From assembly GCA_947462335.1 (NCBI GenBank), contig OX381717.1, positions 20,327,166 to 20,391,165 of the forward strand: a stretch of 64,000 bases of DNA, in the 5' to 3' direction. A program made the position numbers and the translations under genes. The notes under the pieces are model-generated. The model saw only the letters and a list, made by a program, of their open reading frames with translations, was not told the origin of the DNA and ran no database searches. The stretch's first letter is position 1. The number at the start of each line of letters is the position of its first letter. Origin of the DNA: Harmothoe impar. Taxonomy: Eukaryota; Annelida; Polychaeta; Phyllodocida; Polynoidae. Shown piece after piece: positions 1 through 10,193 of this stretch.

Positions 1-105
1 TTTTAGTCTTTTGTATCAGGGTGTGCCAAATTCAACTTTAGATTTTGTAAAATATTTAAAAAAAAACTACATTTAAACCTAAATTTAGGGTGTATATTCA
101 GCTGT

Positions 106-897
106 CACATTGGGCGCTCAGTCAGTATTGTGGAGTTCAAAATTGGCTCTGTAGACCAAATTTCAGAGACCCCCCCTGAAGTAAAATATTGGGTAAATGA
201 CCTGGGAATAGATTTTTATATGAATTCAAGGTCTATATTTAGCAGTGCGTTAGTGGCAGTACTAAGCATTAGGCCTAACCCCCTGAAAGTCTTCCATGAA
301 ATTTGGTCACATTGGGCGCTCAGTCAGTATGGTGGAGTTCATAAGTGGCTCTGTAGACCAAATTTCAGAGACCCCCCCTGAAGTCAGAAATTGGGTAAAT
401 GACCTGGGAATAGATTTTTATATGAATTTAAGGTCTATATTTAGCAGTGCGTTAGTGGCAGTATTAAGAATTGGGTGTAACCCCCTGAAAGTATCCCATG
501 AAAATTGGTCATATTGGGCGCTCAGACAGTACTGTGGTGTTCAAAATTGGCTCTGTAGACCAAATTTCAGAGACCCCCCCTGAAGTAAAAAATTGGGTAA
601 ATGACCTGGGAATAGATTTTTATATGAATTCAAGGTCTATATTTAGCAGTGCGTTAGTGGCAGTACTGACAATGAGGCCTAACCCCCTGAAAGTCTTCCA
701 TGAAATTTGGTCACATTGGGCGCTCAGTCAGTATTGTGGAGTTTAAGATTGGCTCTGAAGACCAAATTTCAGAGACCCCCCTTGAAGTCAAAAATTGGGT
801 TAATGACCTGGGAATAGATTTTTATATGAATTCAAGGTCTGTATTTAGCAGTGCTTTAGTGGCAGTACTGAGAATCAGGCCTAACCCCCTGAGAGTA
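106..897. repeat. 202-bp tandem satellite, about 3.9 copies
   Basis: Four head-to-tail units begin at 106, 308, 510 and 712, each exactly 202 bp apart, with the anchor words TTGGGCGCTCAG and GACCAAATTTCAGAGACC recurring in each. Units differ by scattered substitutions. The unit length is not a multiple of three, so short open frames spanning the copies shift from unit to unit and are not coding. The array ends at the start of the next duplicated block near 898. Confidence 0.93.
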
Positions 898-900
898 TGA

Positions 901-2765
901 AATAAGCTTACCTAAACATTGAAGTGGTCAACCTGTGAATGTGACTGTCATGTTTTGGTAGATCTGTAGATGGTGTCTCAGGAAACAGTTGGGGTAGCCA
1001 AGTTGTCCACTGCAGTATAGATCTTGACCTGTCAAAAAGAAAGGGTACTGTAATCAATGGTGTTAACCGGGTTAAAATATACTATCATCAAAGAGACCAG
1101 CGCATGTGATCTTTTATCCCTCCCCGGGTCAGCCCATGAGTAGCAAAGTGACCTCCCCCCCCGCCAAGGGTTAACAATCTACTATTAGCGAAGAGACCAG
1201 CGCATGCAATTTTTTATCCCTCCTCGGGTCCGACCATGTACTTTTAGCGAAGGGACCCCCCCCCCCGGGTTACCAATACACTATTAGTGAAGAGACCAGC
1301 ACTGGTAGATCTATACATCTTATAAAAGTACATGCGGCTTAGTATCAGGTAAACAACTACCGGGGCCCTGTCGCTACATGCGGCTACCATGGAAATGACT
1401 TTGGGGACTGTGTCGCTACCTATGCGGCTTTCAGAGAGAGGACTAAGGGTATTTTCCGAGTGGGGGGGGGGGAATTTTTTTTTTGCTTCAAGGCTCTGAA
1501 CAAGATGTTTGTCAAACACATGCGGCTTTCAGGGTAATGACTAAGGGTGATTTCCGAGTGTGGGGGGGGGTCAATTTTTTTTTACTTCACCCCAACACAT
1601 ACGACTGGCAATAAATTGAAAACATGAAATCTTGTCTGATTTGGACATGTAAATAGTGCATTTCGTTCAGAATTTTGTCAGGGTTTCATTTCTGGCCTCA
1701 GCCAAGCCCTAAACAGAGTGGAACACGGGTTTTCGGGGGCATCGCGGTACTCTGAAATTTCATTTCTGATTGACAAATTTAACCCCAGGACACTCAATTT
1801 TCAGAATATAACCACAATATCTCGTCCTATAATGCTAGACATCTTGTCAAAGTGCATGGTATATGTAAATGTAATGCCAGACAGTATGAAATAAGCTTAC
1901 CTTAACATTGAAGTGGTCAAACTGTGAATGTGACTGTCATGTTTTTGGTAGATCTACAGATGGTGTCTCAGGAAACAGTGGGAGTAGCCAAGTTGTCCAC
2001 TGCAGTCTAGATCTTGACCTGTCAAAAAAAAGGGTACTTAAATCAATGGTGTTAACCGGGTTAAAATCTACTAACATCAAAGAGACCAGCGCATGTGATT
2101 TTTTATCCCTCCCTGGGTCAGCCCATGAGTAGCGAAGGGACACCCCCCCCCCCCTGGCCAAGGGTGAACAATCTACTATTAGCGAAGAGACCAGTGCATG
2201 TAATTTTTTATCCCTCTTCGGGTTGAAGGGACCCCCCCCCCCCCCAGTTTAACAATCTGCTATTAGCGAAGAGACCAGCGCATGCGATTTTTTATCCCTC
2301 CTCGGGTCGGACCATGTACTTTAAGTGAAGGGACCCCCCCCCCCCCCCAGGGTTACCAATCTAATATTAGTGAAGAGACCAGCACTGGTAGATCTATACA
2401 TCTTATAAAAGTACATGCGGCTTAGTATCAGGTAAACAACTACCGGGGCCCTGTCGCTACATGAGGCTACCATGGAAATGACTTTGGGGACTGTGTCGCT
2501 ACATACGCAGCTTTCAGAGAAACGACTAAGGGTAATTTCCGAGTGGGGGGGGGGGGCAATTTTTTTTTGCTTCAAGGCTCTGAACCAGATGTTTGTCAAA
2601 CACGTGCGGCTTTCAGGGTAATGACTAAGGGTGATTTCCGAGTGGGGGGGGGGTCAATTTTTTTTTACTTCACCCCAATACACACGACTGGCAATAAATT
2701 GAAAACATGAAATCTTGTCCGATTTGATCAGAATTTTGTCAGGGTTTCATTTCTGGACTCAGCCA
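901..2765. repeat. Direct duplication of a ~989-bp block with internal sub-repeats
   Basis: The word AATAAGCTTACC begins at 901 and again at 1890, and the following text is nearly collinear (AAGTGGTCAA, GGTGTCTCAGGAAACAGT, GTTAACCGGGTTAAAAT). Inside each copy a sub-repeat carrying GAAGAGACCAGCGCATG, TTTTTTATCCCTCC and a C8-C15 run is itself repeated; the second copy has one more sub-repeat than the first. A second sub-repeat carries TGCGGCTTTCAG, TTTCCGAGTG and a G run. No coding signal was seen. Confidence 0.88.
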
Positions 2766-2884
2766 AGCCCTAAACAGAGTGGAACACGCTTTTCACGGAC
2801 ATCGCGGTACTCGGAAATTCCACATTTTGATTGAAAAATTCAACCACAGAAACCTCAATTTTCGGAAAAGAAAAGTGTTTCCAG

Positions 2885-5430
2885 GGGATGAATTCTTTGT
2901 TAATCTTTCCAGGATTTTTTCTTCTTTTGATGATGGGGGAGGGGGGGCGTTAATTTTCCTTTGATTGGACTGATTTTCTTTGAGTGGGGTGGGGGGGGGG
3001 GCGAAAGCTTTTTCGCAAGGACAGGGGATTTTTTCCTTCTTTTGATGATGGGGGGGCGTCAACTTTTTTTGATCGGAGTCAAAGATCATCACTTTTTTCT
3101 TTGGATGGGGGGGGGGGGGCAAGCTTTTTCGCAAGGATCAGGGACTTTTTTCCCTGGGGGGAGGGAGCAAAAGGTTGTTCGTAAGGATCAGGAAGCAATT
3201 CATTTATTCAGAATGTACAGCCTAATGGTTGTTCGCAAGGATCAGGGAATTTTTTCTTCTTTCGATGATGGGGGGGGGGCGGCCTCAATTCTTTTTTTGA
3301 TTGGAGTCAAGGATCGTCACTTTTTTCTTTGGATGGGGGGGGGCGGCGTAGCCTTTTTCGCAAGGATCAGGGACTTTTTTCCTTGGGGGAGGAACCAAAA
3401 GGTTGTTCGTTAGGATCAGGAAGCGATTCATTTATTCAGAATGCACCGCCTAATGGTTGTTCGCAAGGATCAGGGATTTTTTTCTTCTTTCGATGATGGG
3501 GGGGTTATTTTTTTTTGATTGGAGTCAAGGATCGTCACTTTTTTCTTTAGATAGGGGGGAGGGGGGCGGAGCCTTTTTGCAAGGATCAGGGATTGTCACT
3601 TTTTTCTTTGGATGGGGGGGGGGGAGGGCGGAAGCTTTATCGCAAAGATCAGGAATTTTTCTCTTCTTTGGATGATGGCGGGGGGGGTCAAAATTGAAAA
3701 AAATGAAATCTTGTCTGATTGGGACATGTAGATAGTCCATTTTGATCAGAATTTTTCGCAAGGACAAGGGATTTTTTCCTTCTTTTGATGATGGGGGGCG
3801 TCAACTTTTTTTGATCGGAGTCAAAGATCATTACTTTTTTCTTTGGATGGGGGGGGGGGGGGGGCGGCAGAGCCTTTTTTGAAAGGATCATGGACTTTTT
3901 TTCCTTGGGGGAGGAACCAAAAGGTTGTTCGTTAGGATCAGGAAGCGATTCATTTATTCAGAATGTACAGCCTAATGGTTGTTCGCAAGGATCAGGGATT
4001 TTTTTCTTCTTTCGATGATGGGGGGGGGCTCAGTTCTTTTTTTGATTGGAGTCAAGGATCCTCACTTTTTTTTTGGAGGGGGGGGGGGTGGCGGAGCCTT
4101 TTTGGCAAGGATCAGGGACTTTTTTTCCTTGGGGGAGGATCCAAAAGGTTGTTCGTTGGGATCAGGAAGCAATTCATTTATTCAGAATGCACCGCCTAAT
4201 GGTTGTTCGCAAGGATCAGGGATTTTTTTCTTCTTTCGATGATGGGGGGGGGGCGTCAATTATTTTTTTGATTGCAGTCAAGGATTGTCACTTTTTTCTT
4301 TGGATGGGGGGGGGGGCGGCGGAGCCTTTTTCGCAAGGATCAGGGACTTTTTTCCTTGGGGGAGGAACCAAAAGGTTGTTCGTTAGGATCAGGAAGCGAT
4401 TCATTTATTAAGAATGCACCGCCTAATGGTTGTTCGCAAGGATCAGGGATTTTTTTCTTCTTTCGATGATGGGGGGGGGTCAATTATTTTTGATTGGAGT
4501 CAAGGATCGTCACTTTTTTCTTTAGATAGGGGGGGGGCAAAGCCTTTTCGCAAGGATCAGGGATTGTCACTTTTTTCTTTGGATGGGGGGGGGGGGGGGA
4601 GGGCAGAAGCTTTATCACAAAGATCAGGAATTTTTCTCTTCTTTCGATGATGGCGGGGGGGGGTCAAAATTGAAAAAAATGAAATCTTGTCTGATTTGGA
4701 CATGTGAATAGTCAATTTTGATCAGAGTTTTGTCAGGGTTTCATTTATGGCCTCAGCTAAGCCCTAAACAGAGTGGAACAAGCTTTTCACGGACATCACG
4801 GTACTCGGAAATTCTACTTTTTGATTGACAAATTCAACCCCAGAAACTTCAATTTTCTCAGCAACCACTGGGCCAATCTTGATGCCGTTTGGAGAAAGTA
4901 ACCCAGGGGTAATATAGGGGACTCGCTGAATTTTTCATAATTTTAGGACGATTTTTTTCCTGTCAAGTCAAGGATTGTCACTTTTTTCTTTGGATGGGGG
5001 GGGGGCCGTCAATTCTTTTTTTGATTGCAGTCAAGGATTGTCACTTTTTTCTTTGGATGGGGGGGGGGGGGGCGGCGGAGCCTTTTTCGCAAGGACCAGG
5101 GACTTTTTTCCTTGGGGGAGGAACCAAAAGGTTGTTCGTTAGGATCAGGAAGCGGTTCATGTATTCAGAATGCACCGCCTAATGGTTGTTCGCAAGGATC
5201 AGGGATTTTTTTCTTCTTTCGATGATGGGGGGGGTCAATTTTTTTTGATTGGAGTCAAGGATCGTCAGTTTTTCTTTAGATAGGGGGGGGGGCGGAGCCT
5301 TTTCGCAAGGATCAGGGATTGTCACTTTTTTCTTTGGATGGGGGGGGGAGGGCGGAAGCTTTATCGCAAAGATCAGGAATTTTTCTCTTCTTTCGATGAT
5401 GGCGGGGGGGGGGGTCAAAATTGAAAAAAA
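2885..5430. repeat. GT-rich minisatellite with long G tracts, ~225-bp unit
   Basis: A complex unit is repeated many times: CGCAAGGATCAGGGA, T6-7CTTCTTTCGATGATG, a G7-G12 run, GATTGGAGTCAAGGATCGTCAC, another G run, then GGAACCAAAAGGTTGTTCG. The marker CCTAATGGTTGTTCGCAAGG starts at 3221, 3449, 3971, 4195, 4422 and 5178, giving steps of 228, 522, 224, 227 and 756, so the base unit is about 225 bp with composite units. The plus strand is strongly G/T biased, with G16 at 3849-3864 and G15 at 4585-4599. Open frames here (runs of Gly or Pro) are low-complexity artefacts. Confidence 0.92.
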
Positions 5431-5800
5431 TTAAATCTTGTCTGATTTTGTCATGTAAATAGTCCATTTTGATCAGAATTTTGTCAGGGTTTCATTTATG
5501 GCCTCAGCTAAACCCTAAACAGAGTGGAACACGCTTTTCACGGACATCGCGGTACTCGGAAATTCTACTTTTTGATTGACAAATTCAACCCCAGAAACTT
5601 CAATTTTTTTATTTTTATTTTTCCCCTTTTCCCATTGGATTCAAGCACAAACACGCACATTTTGATGGTCTATTGCTCAATAAGTACTTGGCAGATCTTC
5701 ATGCCGTTTGGAGGGAACAATGTTTGTGGAATATGAGAGACTCGCTGAATTTTTCAGAATTTTTGGAACATTTTTTTTTTTTCATTTTCCCATTGCTTTC
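4660..5800. repeat. Dispersed repeat block (GTCAGGGTTTCATTT..CGGTACTCGGAAATT)
   Basis: A block containing GTCAGGGTTTCATTT, GCCCTAAACAGAGTGGAAC and CGGTACTCGGAAATT occurs near 1678-1770, 2735-2820, 4730-4815 and 5485-5570. The copies at about 4,660-4,970 and 5,410-5,780 extend further and share ATGCCGTTTGGAG and GACTCGCTGAATTTTTCA. It is therefore a longer repeat unit into which the GT-rich minisatellite is interleaved. No gene is visible. Confidence 0.75.
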
Positions 5801-6440
5801 TTCACTCGGTCAACAACATTTCGGAGACATATTCAACCCCAGCACTCACAAACAAAGTCAAATTTCGCAAAAAGTAGGGGGGGTGGAGGGCTGACACACA
5901 AGGGCCTAATAAAGATGACATTTCTGCATCTAACGAGCCTAATAAGGTGAATATTTGTTGAGATTTACCTTTGATATGAGCCATTTTCTAGGAAATTGAT
6001 TCAAGTTGAGAAATGACAGTCCGGTCAAGTCACCCCCAACCACATAAGGCTAAAGGGATATCGGGCTAGGGGGTATCACGAAACTGCTTGCGATCAGCTG
6101 ATCGTTGACCCACATTTAGATTGATACGATGAAACTTTTTTGTCATTGGGTTCGTTTGGGGGTTAATATACCATATTTTTGCTTGAAACCAAGCCTAAAC
6201 TGCACAAAACATCCTATATTTACATGGACAATAGCTGAATTAGGCCTTAGCCCCCCAGAAAATTTGGTTGAGCCTCTCTTAGTTGATTTCTATCATTTGA
6301 TCATTGGCTCTGTTTTTTGGTCTTGGTAAGTTTAGCGCCCAGTCTTCGTCTTTTTGCGGAATAACCCTGCTACTGGGCTGTCCGCAATTTCACCCACCAT
6401 ACGAGAGGAGCCTAATCTAGCGATAACAACATAATTTGCG
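5800..6440. other. No gene recognised
   Basis: This stretch lies between the repeat domain and the exon at 6448. It contains a 14-bp palindrome, CGATCAGCTGATCG, near 6091-6104. Short open frames exist on both strands but show no recognisable domain. On the minus strand it would be intron 1 of the gene whose first exon is at 6448-6528. Confidence 0.5.
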
Positions 6441-6447
6441 GACTTAC

Positions 6448-6528
6448 CTTGCATAGTTGAGCTGTAATCCATGAAATTAGCCAATTTGGTATCGAATCAT
6501 CGTCCCTCGGCGTTCCACTGTCCGCCAT
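6448..6528 (-). CDS. First coding exon of an unrecognised minus-strand gene (partial)
   Basis: Read on the minus strand, AAAATCCAACATGGCGG is followed by 27 open codons ending exactly at a strong splice donor, CAAG|GTAAGTCC. The peptide starts MADSGTPRDDDS and ends ITAQLCK, with a hydrophobic, Trp-containing stretch in the middle. The initiation context has A at -3 and G at +4, and the donor leaves phase 0. The ATGGCGG start also forms a GCCAT-containing site of the kind often seen over animal start codons. The exon sits beside a CpG-bearing promoter-like segment. Later exons should lie at lower coordinates, probably across the repeat domain or beyond position 1; none was found with confidence. 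The protein family is not recognised, and the exon is too short for domain assignment. Seen: start context, open frame, donor. Inferred: that it is expressed. Confidence 0.6.
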
Positions 6529-6830
6529 GTTGGATTTTGCTACCGGAGATTGCCGAAGCGCTCGATAAACAAATTATTTTTTGATCAAGACGGTGATACT
6601 GTCCAAAATGTCCCCAACTGCCTATATATTACCTGTAGGAGTAATAATATTACCTTGAATGTCCGCAATTTGCTCTATTTTGGAAGATAAAATGATACCC
6701 GAGCATTTCCGAGTCGCACACTCGCGAGATCCCGTCAACCCGCGAGATGGCCATTTTGTTGACATTGTCGTCGTGTCGAACGATAGGAGAAGCCTTGATT
6801 ATGGCTTAATACGATTAAATATGTAAGTTA
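6529..6830. promoter_or_regulatory. Candidate bidirectional CpG-type promoter
   Basis: The segment between the minus-strand exon and a plus-strand donor-like site (AATAT|GTAAGTTA near 6821) is locally CpG-rich against an AT-rich background. It contains ACTCGCGAGATCCCG and CCCGCGAGATGG near 6719-6751, matching the TCTCGCGAGA core-promoter motif of many housekeeping genes, and GATGGCCATTTTG, a YY1-like site. A second GCCATNTTG-type site covers the minus-strand ATG at 6526. No TATA box is evident, consistent with a broad promoter. Activity is inferred. Confidence 0.5.
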
Positions 6831-7415
6831 TCGCTATAATGAATGGTGGGCAATGATCTTATAGATGTTTTTAGATGTTTTTTTAGTAATTACAAAAATA
6901 AGAAACTGTAAGAAACCGATCGTGACTTTTTTGGTTGTCGTAAAAAAATGCACAAATTTCAAGAATCCGACGAGTCAAGTTTCGGCGACTAAACTTTGTT
7001 GAAAATCAATCAATCCTCCTTAATTTGGCCATGTAAGTAGTAAATTATTGCGGATTAACAAAGAATAATATGTTTTCTTCAAGTTGTCACCTTTTTAGGC
7101 ATTAGAAACAATGATAAGTCGTGGAAAATGGACTTCAACCGAGACGAGTCAGTGAACTCGCTGACTCGCCTGTAAATTAGTGAAATTTCGAAGACGAAGA
7201 GAATAAGAATCTGTCAATTTTCTTTTTCTTTTTCACAAATTCGTGAAAAGAGGGTATGTTTCAATTTCTGTAATGATGGTGGTGTCAGGTGATAATTGAC
7301 ATAATGAGTATATATTATATAGTATGAATGAATGTTGCTGAAATGAAAAGAGAAATGTGCATGCTAGGTGTTGTGGCCCCCAAAAGATTAAGTAAGGTGT
7401 AGGAGTAAAGTACAG
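6831..7415. other. No gene recognised
   Basis: AT-rich sequence with no convincing exon, RNA gene or repeat. If the plus-strand donor-like site near 6821 is real, this would be the start of an intron of an unidentified plus-strand transcript. Confidence 0.4.
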
Positions 7416-7417
7416 TT

Positions 7418-7636
7418 AATACACATCACGTTTATTAATACACATAACAGTTGGAGGTGCCTTAATTAAGGTAGCTCTAACTTACTACACATCACGTTAG
7501 TTACTACACATCACGGTTGGATGCTAACTACACATCATGTTCATTTGAAACACATCACGTTTGGCTGGTCAGCCGTGATATGTAGTAACTGTGTAGTTAC
7601 TACACATCACGTTTTTTATACACATCACGGTTGTAT
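7418..7636. repeat. Cluster of ACACATCACG motifs with a hairpin
   Basis: About nine copies of a 10-14 bp word, (CT)ACACATCACG(TT), lie within 220 bp at irregular spacing, mostly on the plus strand. A copy in reverse orientation beginning CGTGATATGTAGTAAC faces GTTACTACACATCACG, so 7574-7611 can form a 16-bp stem with one mismatch. The irregular spacing and sharp boundaries differ from the satellites at 0.1-5.4 kb. It may be a degenerate minisatellite or a clustered protein-binding region. Confidence 0.75.
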
Positions 7637-7776
7637 AGTTGCCCTGAAAGGAAGGCAAAAATTAAAGAAAATAGATTGATTAGGACCCATCAACCTGGTG
7701 GTGTTACTAAAAGCATGCCTGTACTCACTGGTACTTGATGAGAGAACAGAGTTTGGTTATCAACATGATATGAACT

Positions 7777-8002
7777 TTAACCCTTTAAGGACTGCATAAC
7801 AGCTTCATGTTATAGCCATGATACACCCATGCAGTAATGTGAGTAACTCACCACCACTGCACTGGTGCATCATATTGGCCCTGTGAAAGTATATAAATGT
7901 TAGGCAATGTGTAGGGTCAGCATGATGCATAACTGCAACACTGGAAAGTTACTCCCATAGGACATAGCGTATTTGCACTCTATGTCACCCTTTAAGGGTT
8001 AA
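7777..8002. mobile_element. TTAA-flanked MITE, family 1 (piggyBac-like), intact
   Basis: The 226-bp segment begins TTAACCCTTTAAGG and ends CCCTTTAAGGGTTAA, so the TTAA target duplication and inverted CCCTTTAA termini are both present. This is the end structure of piggyBac-superfamily non-autonomous elements. The interior has GTGAGTAACTCAC and GCATGATGCA words that recur in the other copies. It has no coding capacity. Confidence 0.75.
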
Positions 8003-8092
8003 TATCAGGTCACATTTGCTAATTCCCATGCACCTGGATGTATTATGATAAATGAACAATGGGCAAACTCAAGGCTATCAGTAAAACTGTAC

Positions 8093-8342
8093 TTGAACCT
8101 ATAGGGACTGCATAGTGCTTTAATGTGGTATGTACTAGGTCCTCATGATGCATAGATGCAGCCCTGGTAGGTCTACTTGTCAGGGCTGCAGTCATGGTGA
8201 CCCTACAGGAGTGTATCAGCACTAGAAGGGTTGGAGGGAAGCTTGAAAGCACTGCTGGTGAATTACTCATCAAGATTATTTATGCTTCATGGTGACAAAG
8301 GACATTCTAGACTAAAGTGCTATAAGGCCCTTTAATAGTTAA
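8093..8342. mobile_element. Family 1 MITE, degraded copy
   Basis: AACCTATAGGGACTGCAT at the left, internal CATGATGCATAGATGCAGCCCTGG and CAGGGCTGCA, and a right end at GGCCCTTTAATAGTTAAC show it is a diverged member of the same family as 7777-8002. The terminal TTAA on the left is mutated. Confidence 0.6.
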
Positions 8343-8456
8343 CACACACACACTCAGAGACTAGAGGTCAGTCAACACATGTTGCACCTATACAATCACT
8401 TATCACCTTCCCACAGACGTGGTCATACAATTTGAACACAATTGAAAAAAAATTAG

Positions 8457-8662
8457 AAGCTTTAAAGGCAGCATAATGCATTAATGTAGTATGCCCCGAG
8501 TTGTCAATGCCCTTGGCCCCTGGTGAGTAAGGTCTCAATTATTTTATAATGCAGACCCTCTGAGCTTGATAGTTATCCCAGAGGATCTGTATGATGCATG
8601 ACTACAGCTATATTAGTCACTGCATTGGTGCATCATGCTGGCGTTAAAGCAGTATGCATGCT
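8457..8662. mobile_element. Family 1 MITE, interrupted copy
   Basis: CTTTAAAGGCAGCATAATGCATTAATG through GCATTGGTGCATCATGCTGGC matches the family 1 interior. The expected right terminus is missing because a different TTAA element (8663-9506) begins there. After that element the text resumes with TTAAAG, which could be the remainder. Confidence 0.55.
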
Positions 8663-9506
8663 TTAAGGTTGATCGCTACTCATTGAATATGGACTACTGC
8701 GCAGCTCTCTGCGCATTTAGCTTTAAATTGTTAGAATAGGCTAATTTTGGCAAACTGGATCCATATTCATATACACTGAGCCATATCCAAAAATTGGACA
8801 ATTCCATGCAAAATTGTGCATTTTATTCCTCTCTAAATATCTGATTTTTTGCAGCCCGTGATATTTGCTATTTTTAACATTAATTAGAATATTGGAATTA
8901 TTTACCAATAAATCATTATCGAGATTGATATAGATCTCATCACTGTGCTTCCAACAACCAAGAGTACAAAATATATTCATTTTTTCACCCCCATCCTTGG
9001 CCTTTTAACCCATTATTTTGGCCTTTAAATATGACCTTTAGACAGTTTTTTAACTTCAAAGACCCAAAAGCCTAAAAATATGCGCAGGACCCCTTATCAA
9101 AATTACTTTTTTATGTTAGCAAATGATCTAAACAATTTTTTGAGAAAGTAAAAAAAAAAGTCTATGGATCTCTCTTGCTATTTTTTAAGCTTTTGTTGAC
9201 AAATTTTCTTGGACCATAATTTTAATTTCCCATTTAAGGACACAATATAGGACTATTCATCTCAAATATGACATTCATGTGGGCAGTGATTCACTAAGAA
9301 AAAAAATTGTGAAAATTTTTCATTTCTATTGTATTTTTTGCCAAAAATAGAAAATACTTTTTTTTTTCAAAATCTGTAATAAAAAAAGTAGCTCGGGACC
9401 CCCCCCTTTTTTTTCCATTTTCCATTTTATAATGCTCTAAACCACCAATTGGCAAATAATTAGGAAATTCTATAAATGAAAAGTTAAGAGTAGCGATCAA
9501 CCTTAA
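8663..9506. mobile_element. ~844-bp non-autonomous TTAA transposon with 15-bp TIRs
   Basis: TTAA followed by GGTTGATCGCTACTC at 8663-8681 is mirrored by GAGTAGCGATCAACC then TTAA ending at 9506. The TIR is perfect over 15 bp and begins GG rather than CCC, unlike the family 1 and 2 MITEs, so it belongs to another TTAA-targeting family such as Kolobok or a distinct piggyBac lineage. No transposase-like frame is present. It appears nested at the 3' side of a family 1 MITE. Confidence 0.7.
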
Positions 9507-9661
9507 AGTCGTCACATACAATTGTATATAGATTTGTGAATTTTAACACATGCACTGCATGTCAGACATCCCTGTAATGACCAATGGACTCAACCTCTGG
9601 CACATGGTATCTTACAACAGAAGAGTCCAAGGAGAGGCCATATCAGGGGTGTTTTATTTAG

Positions 9662-9732
9662 CCAATGAGGAGCCTGCACATATGCAGCAGCAGTAGCAGC
9701 TGGACACGTATGCCACCTAGATGCTTTATAAG
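9662..9732 (+). promoter_or_regulatory. CCAAT and TATA boxes of the fibrinogen-domain gene
   Basis: CCAAT at 9662-9666 and TATAAG within CTTTATAAGGC at 9727-9732 are spaced about 65 bp apart. Initiation would be expected roughly 30 bp downstream, near 9757, just before the exon that ends CAAAACAG at 9774. A sharp TATA promoter suits a regulated, tissue-restricted secreted protein; that last point is inference. Confidence 0.6.
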
Positions 9733-9756
9733 GCAGAGGGCACAGAGCTGGCACCA

Positions 9757-9774
9757 ACTCATGCACCAAAACAG
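9757..9774 (+). other. Non-coding first exon (5' UTR)
   Basis: CACCAAAACAG|GTAAGTGC gives a strong donor at 9774/9775. The matching acceptor is CCCTGTTCCAG|ATACAATGG at 10188/10189, which places the start codon six bases into the next exon. The exon's 5' boundary is estimated from the TATA box and is uncertain. Confidence 0.5.
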
Positions 9775-10193
9775 GTAAGTGCTACATCTTATTTTCTCAC
9801 TAGATTACTATTGCAACATTCACCCTTCAACACATGCAGCATGCTTTAGTACAGCATGCTGATTTGTTGCCATATTTTAGGAACACAGCCAAGATGATCT
9901 TTGAGTTTAAGATCCAGCTAATTCTAAACGATTGTACTTTATATAGTTAATTCAGCATTTAAGATATGTCTATTTCTAGATACTATATCACCGTCCTTTA
10001 AGTGGTATAAGAGAATAGCCTAGAAATAGAAGAACATTATATGCAGTGTTCTGCCCTGGACTTCTTTTTCTCTTTGTGTATGTATAGTGTATGAGTTGTT
10101 AGATTGTTGTTCCACTGTTGTTCCATTGTTTAACACATGCACTGCATGTCAGACAAGTTGCATGCTGTAATATCATTCCCTGTTCCAGATACA

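Larger units (their letters stand above)
9542..10155 (+). repeat. 27-bp direct repeats flanking the fibrinogen-gene promoter
   Basis: A 27-bp word beginning TTTAACACATGCACTGCATG and ending TCAGACA occurs without mismatch at 9542-9568 and 10129-10155, 587 bp apart. The interval holds the CCAAT and TATA boxes and the non-coding first exon of the fibrinogen-domain gene. The second copy lies 33 bp before the coding exon's acceptor. It could be the footprint of a local duplication or an inserted promoter segment. Confidence 0.8.

Noticed and set aside
130..900. Chain of similar small ORFs (MEFKIGSVDQ type) suggesting a repeated peptide
   Set aside because: The unit is 202 bp, not a multiple of three, so the frames arise anew in each satellite copy; no coding constraint.
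2961..5230. Gly/Phe-rich and Pro/Lys-rich ORFs
   Set aside because: Direct translation of G and T (or C and A) homopolymer minisatellite.
5969..5987. 19-nt microexon candidate on the minus strand (TTTCCTAG|AAAATGG..AAAG|GTAAAT) as exon 2 of the 6448 gene
   Set aside because: Splice sites are acceptable but the exon is tiny, has no supporting frame downstream and could arise by chance in AT-rich DNA.
7418..7636. CRISPR-like array
   Set aside because: Eukaryotic context, very short units, irregular spacing and no associated genes.
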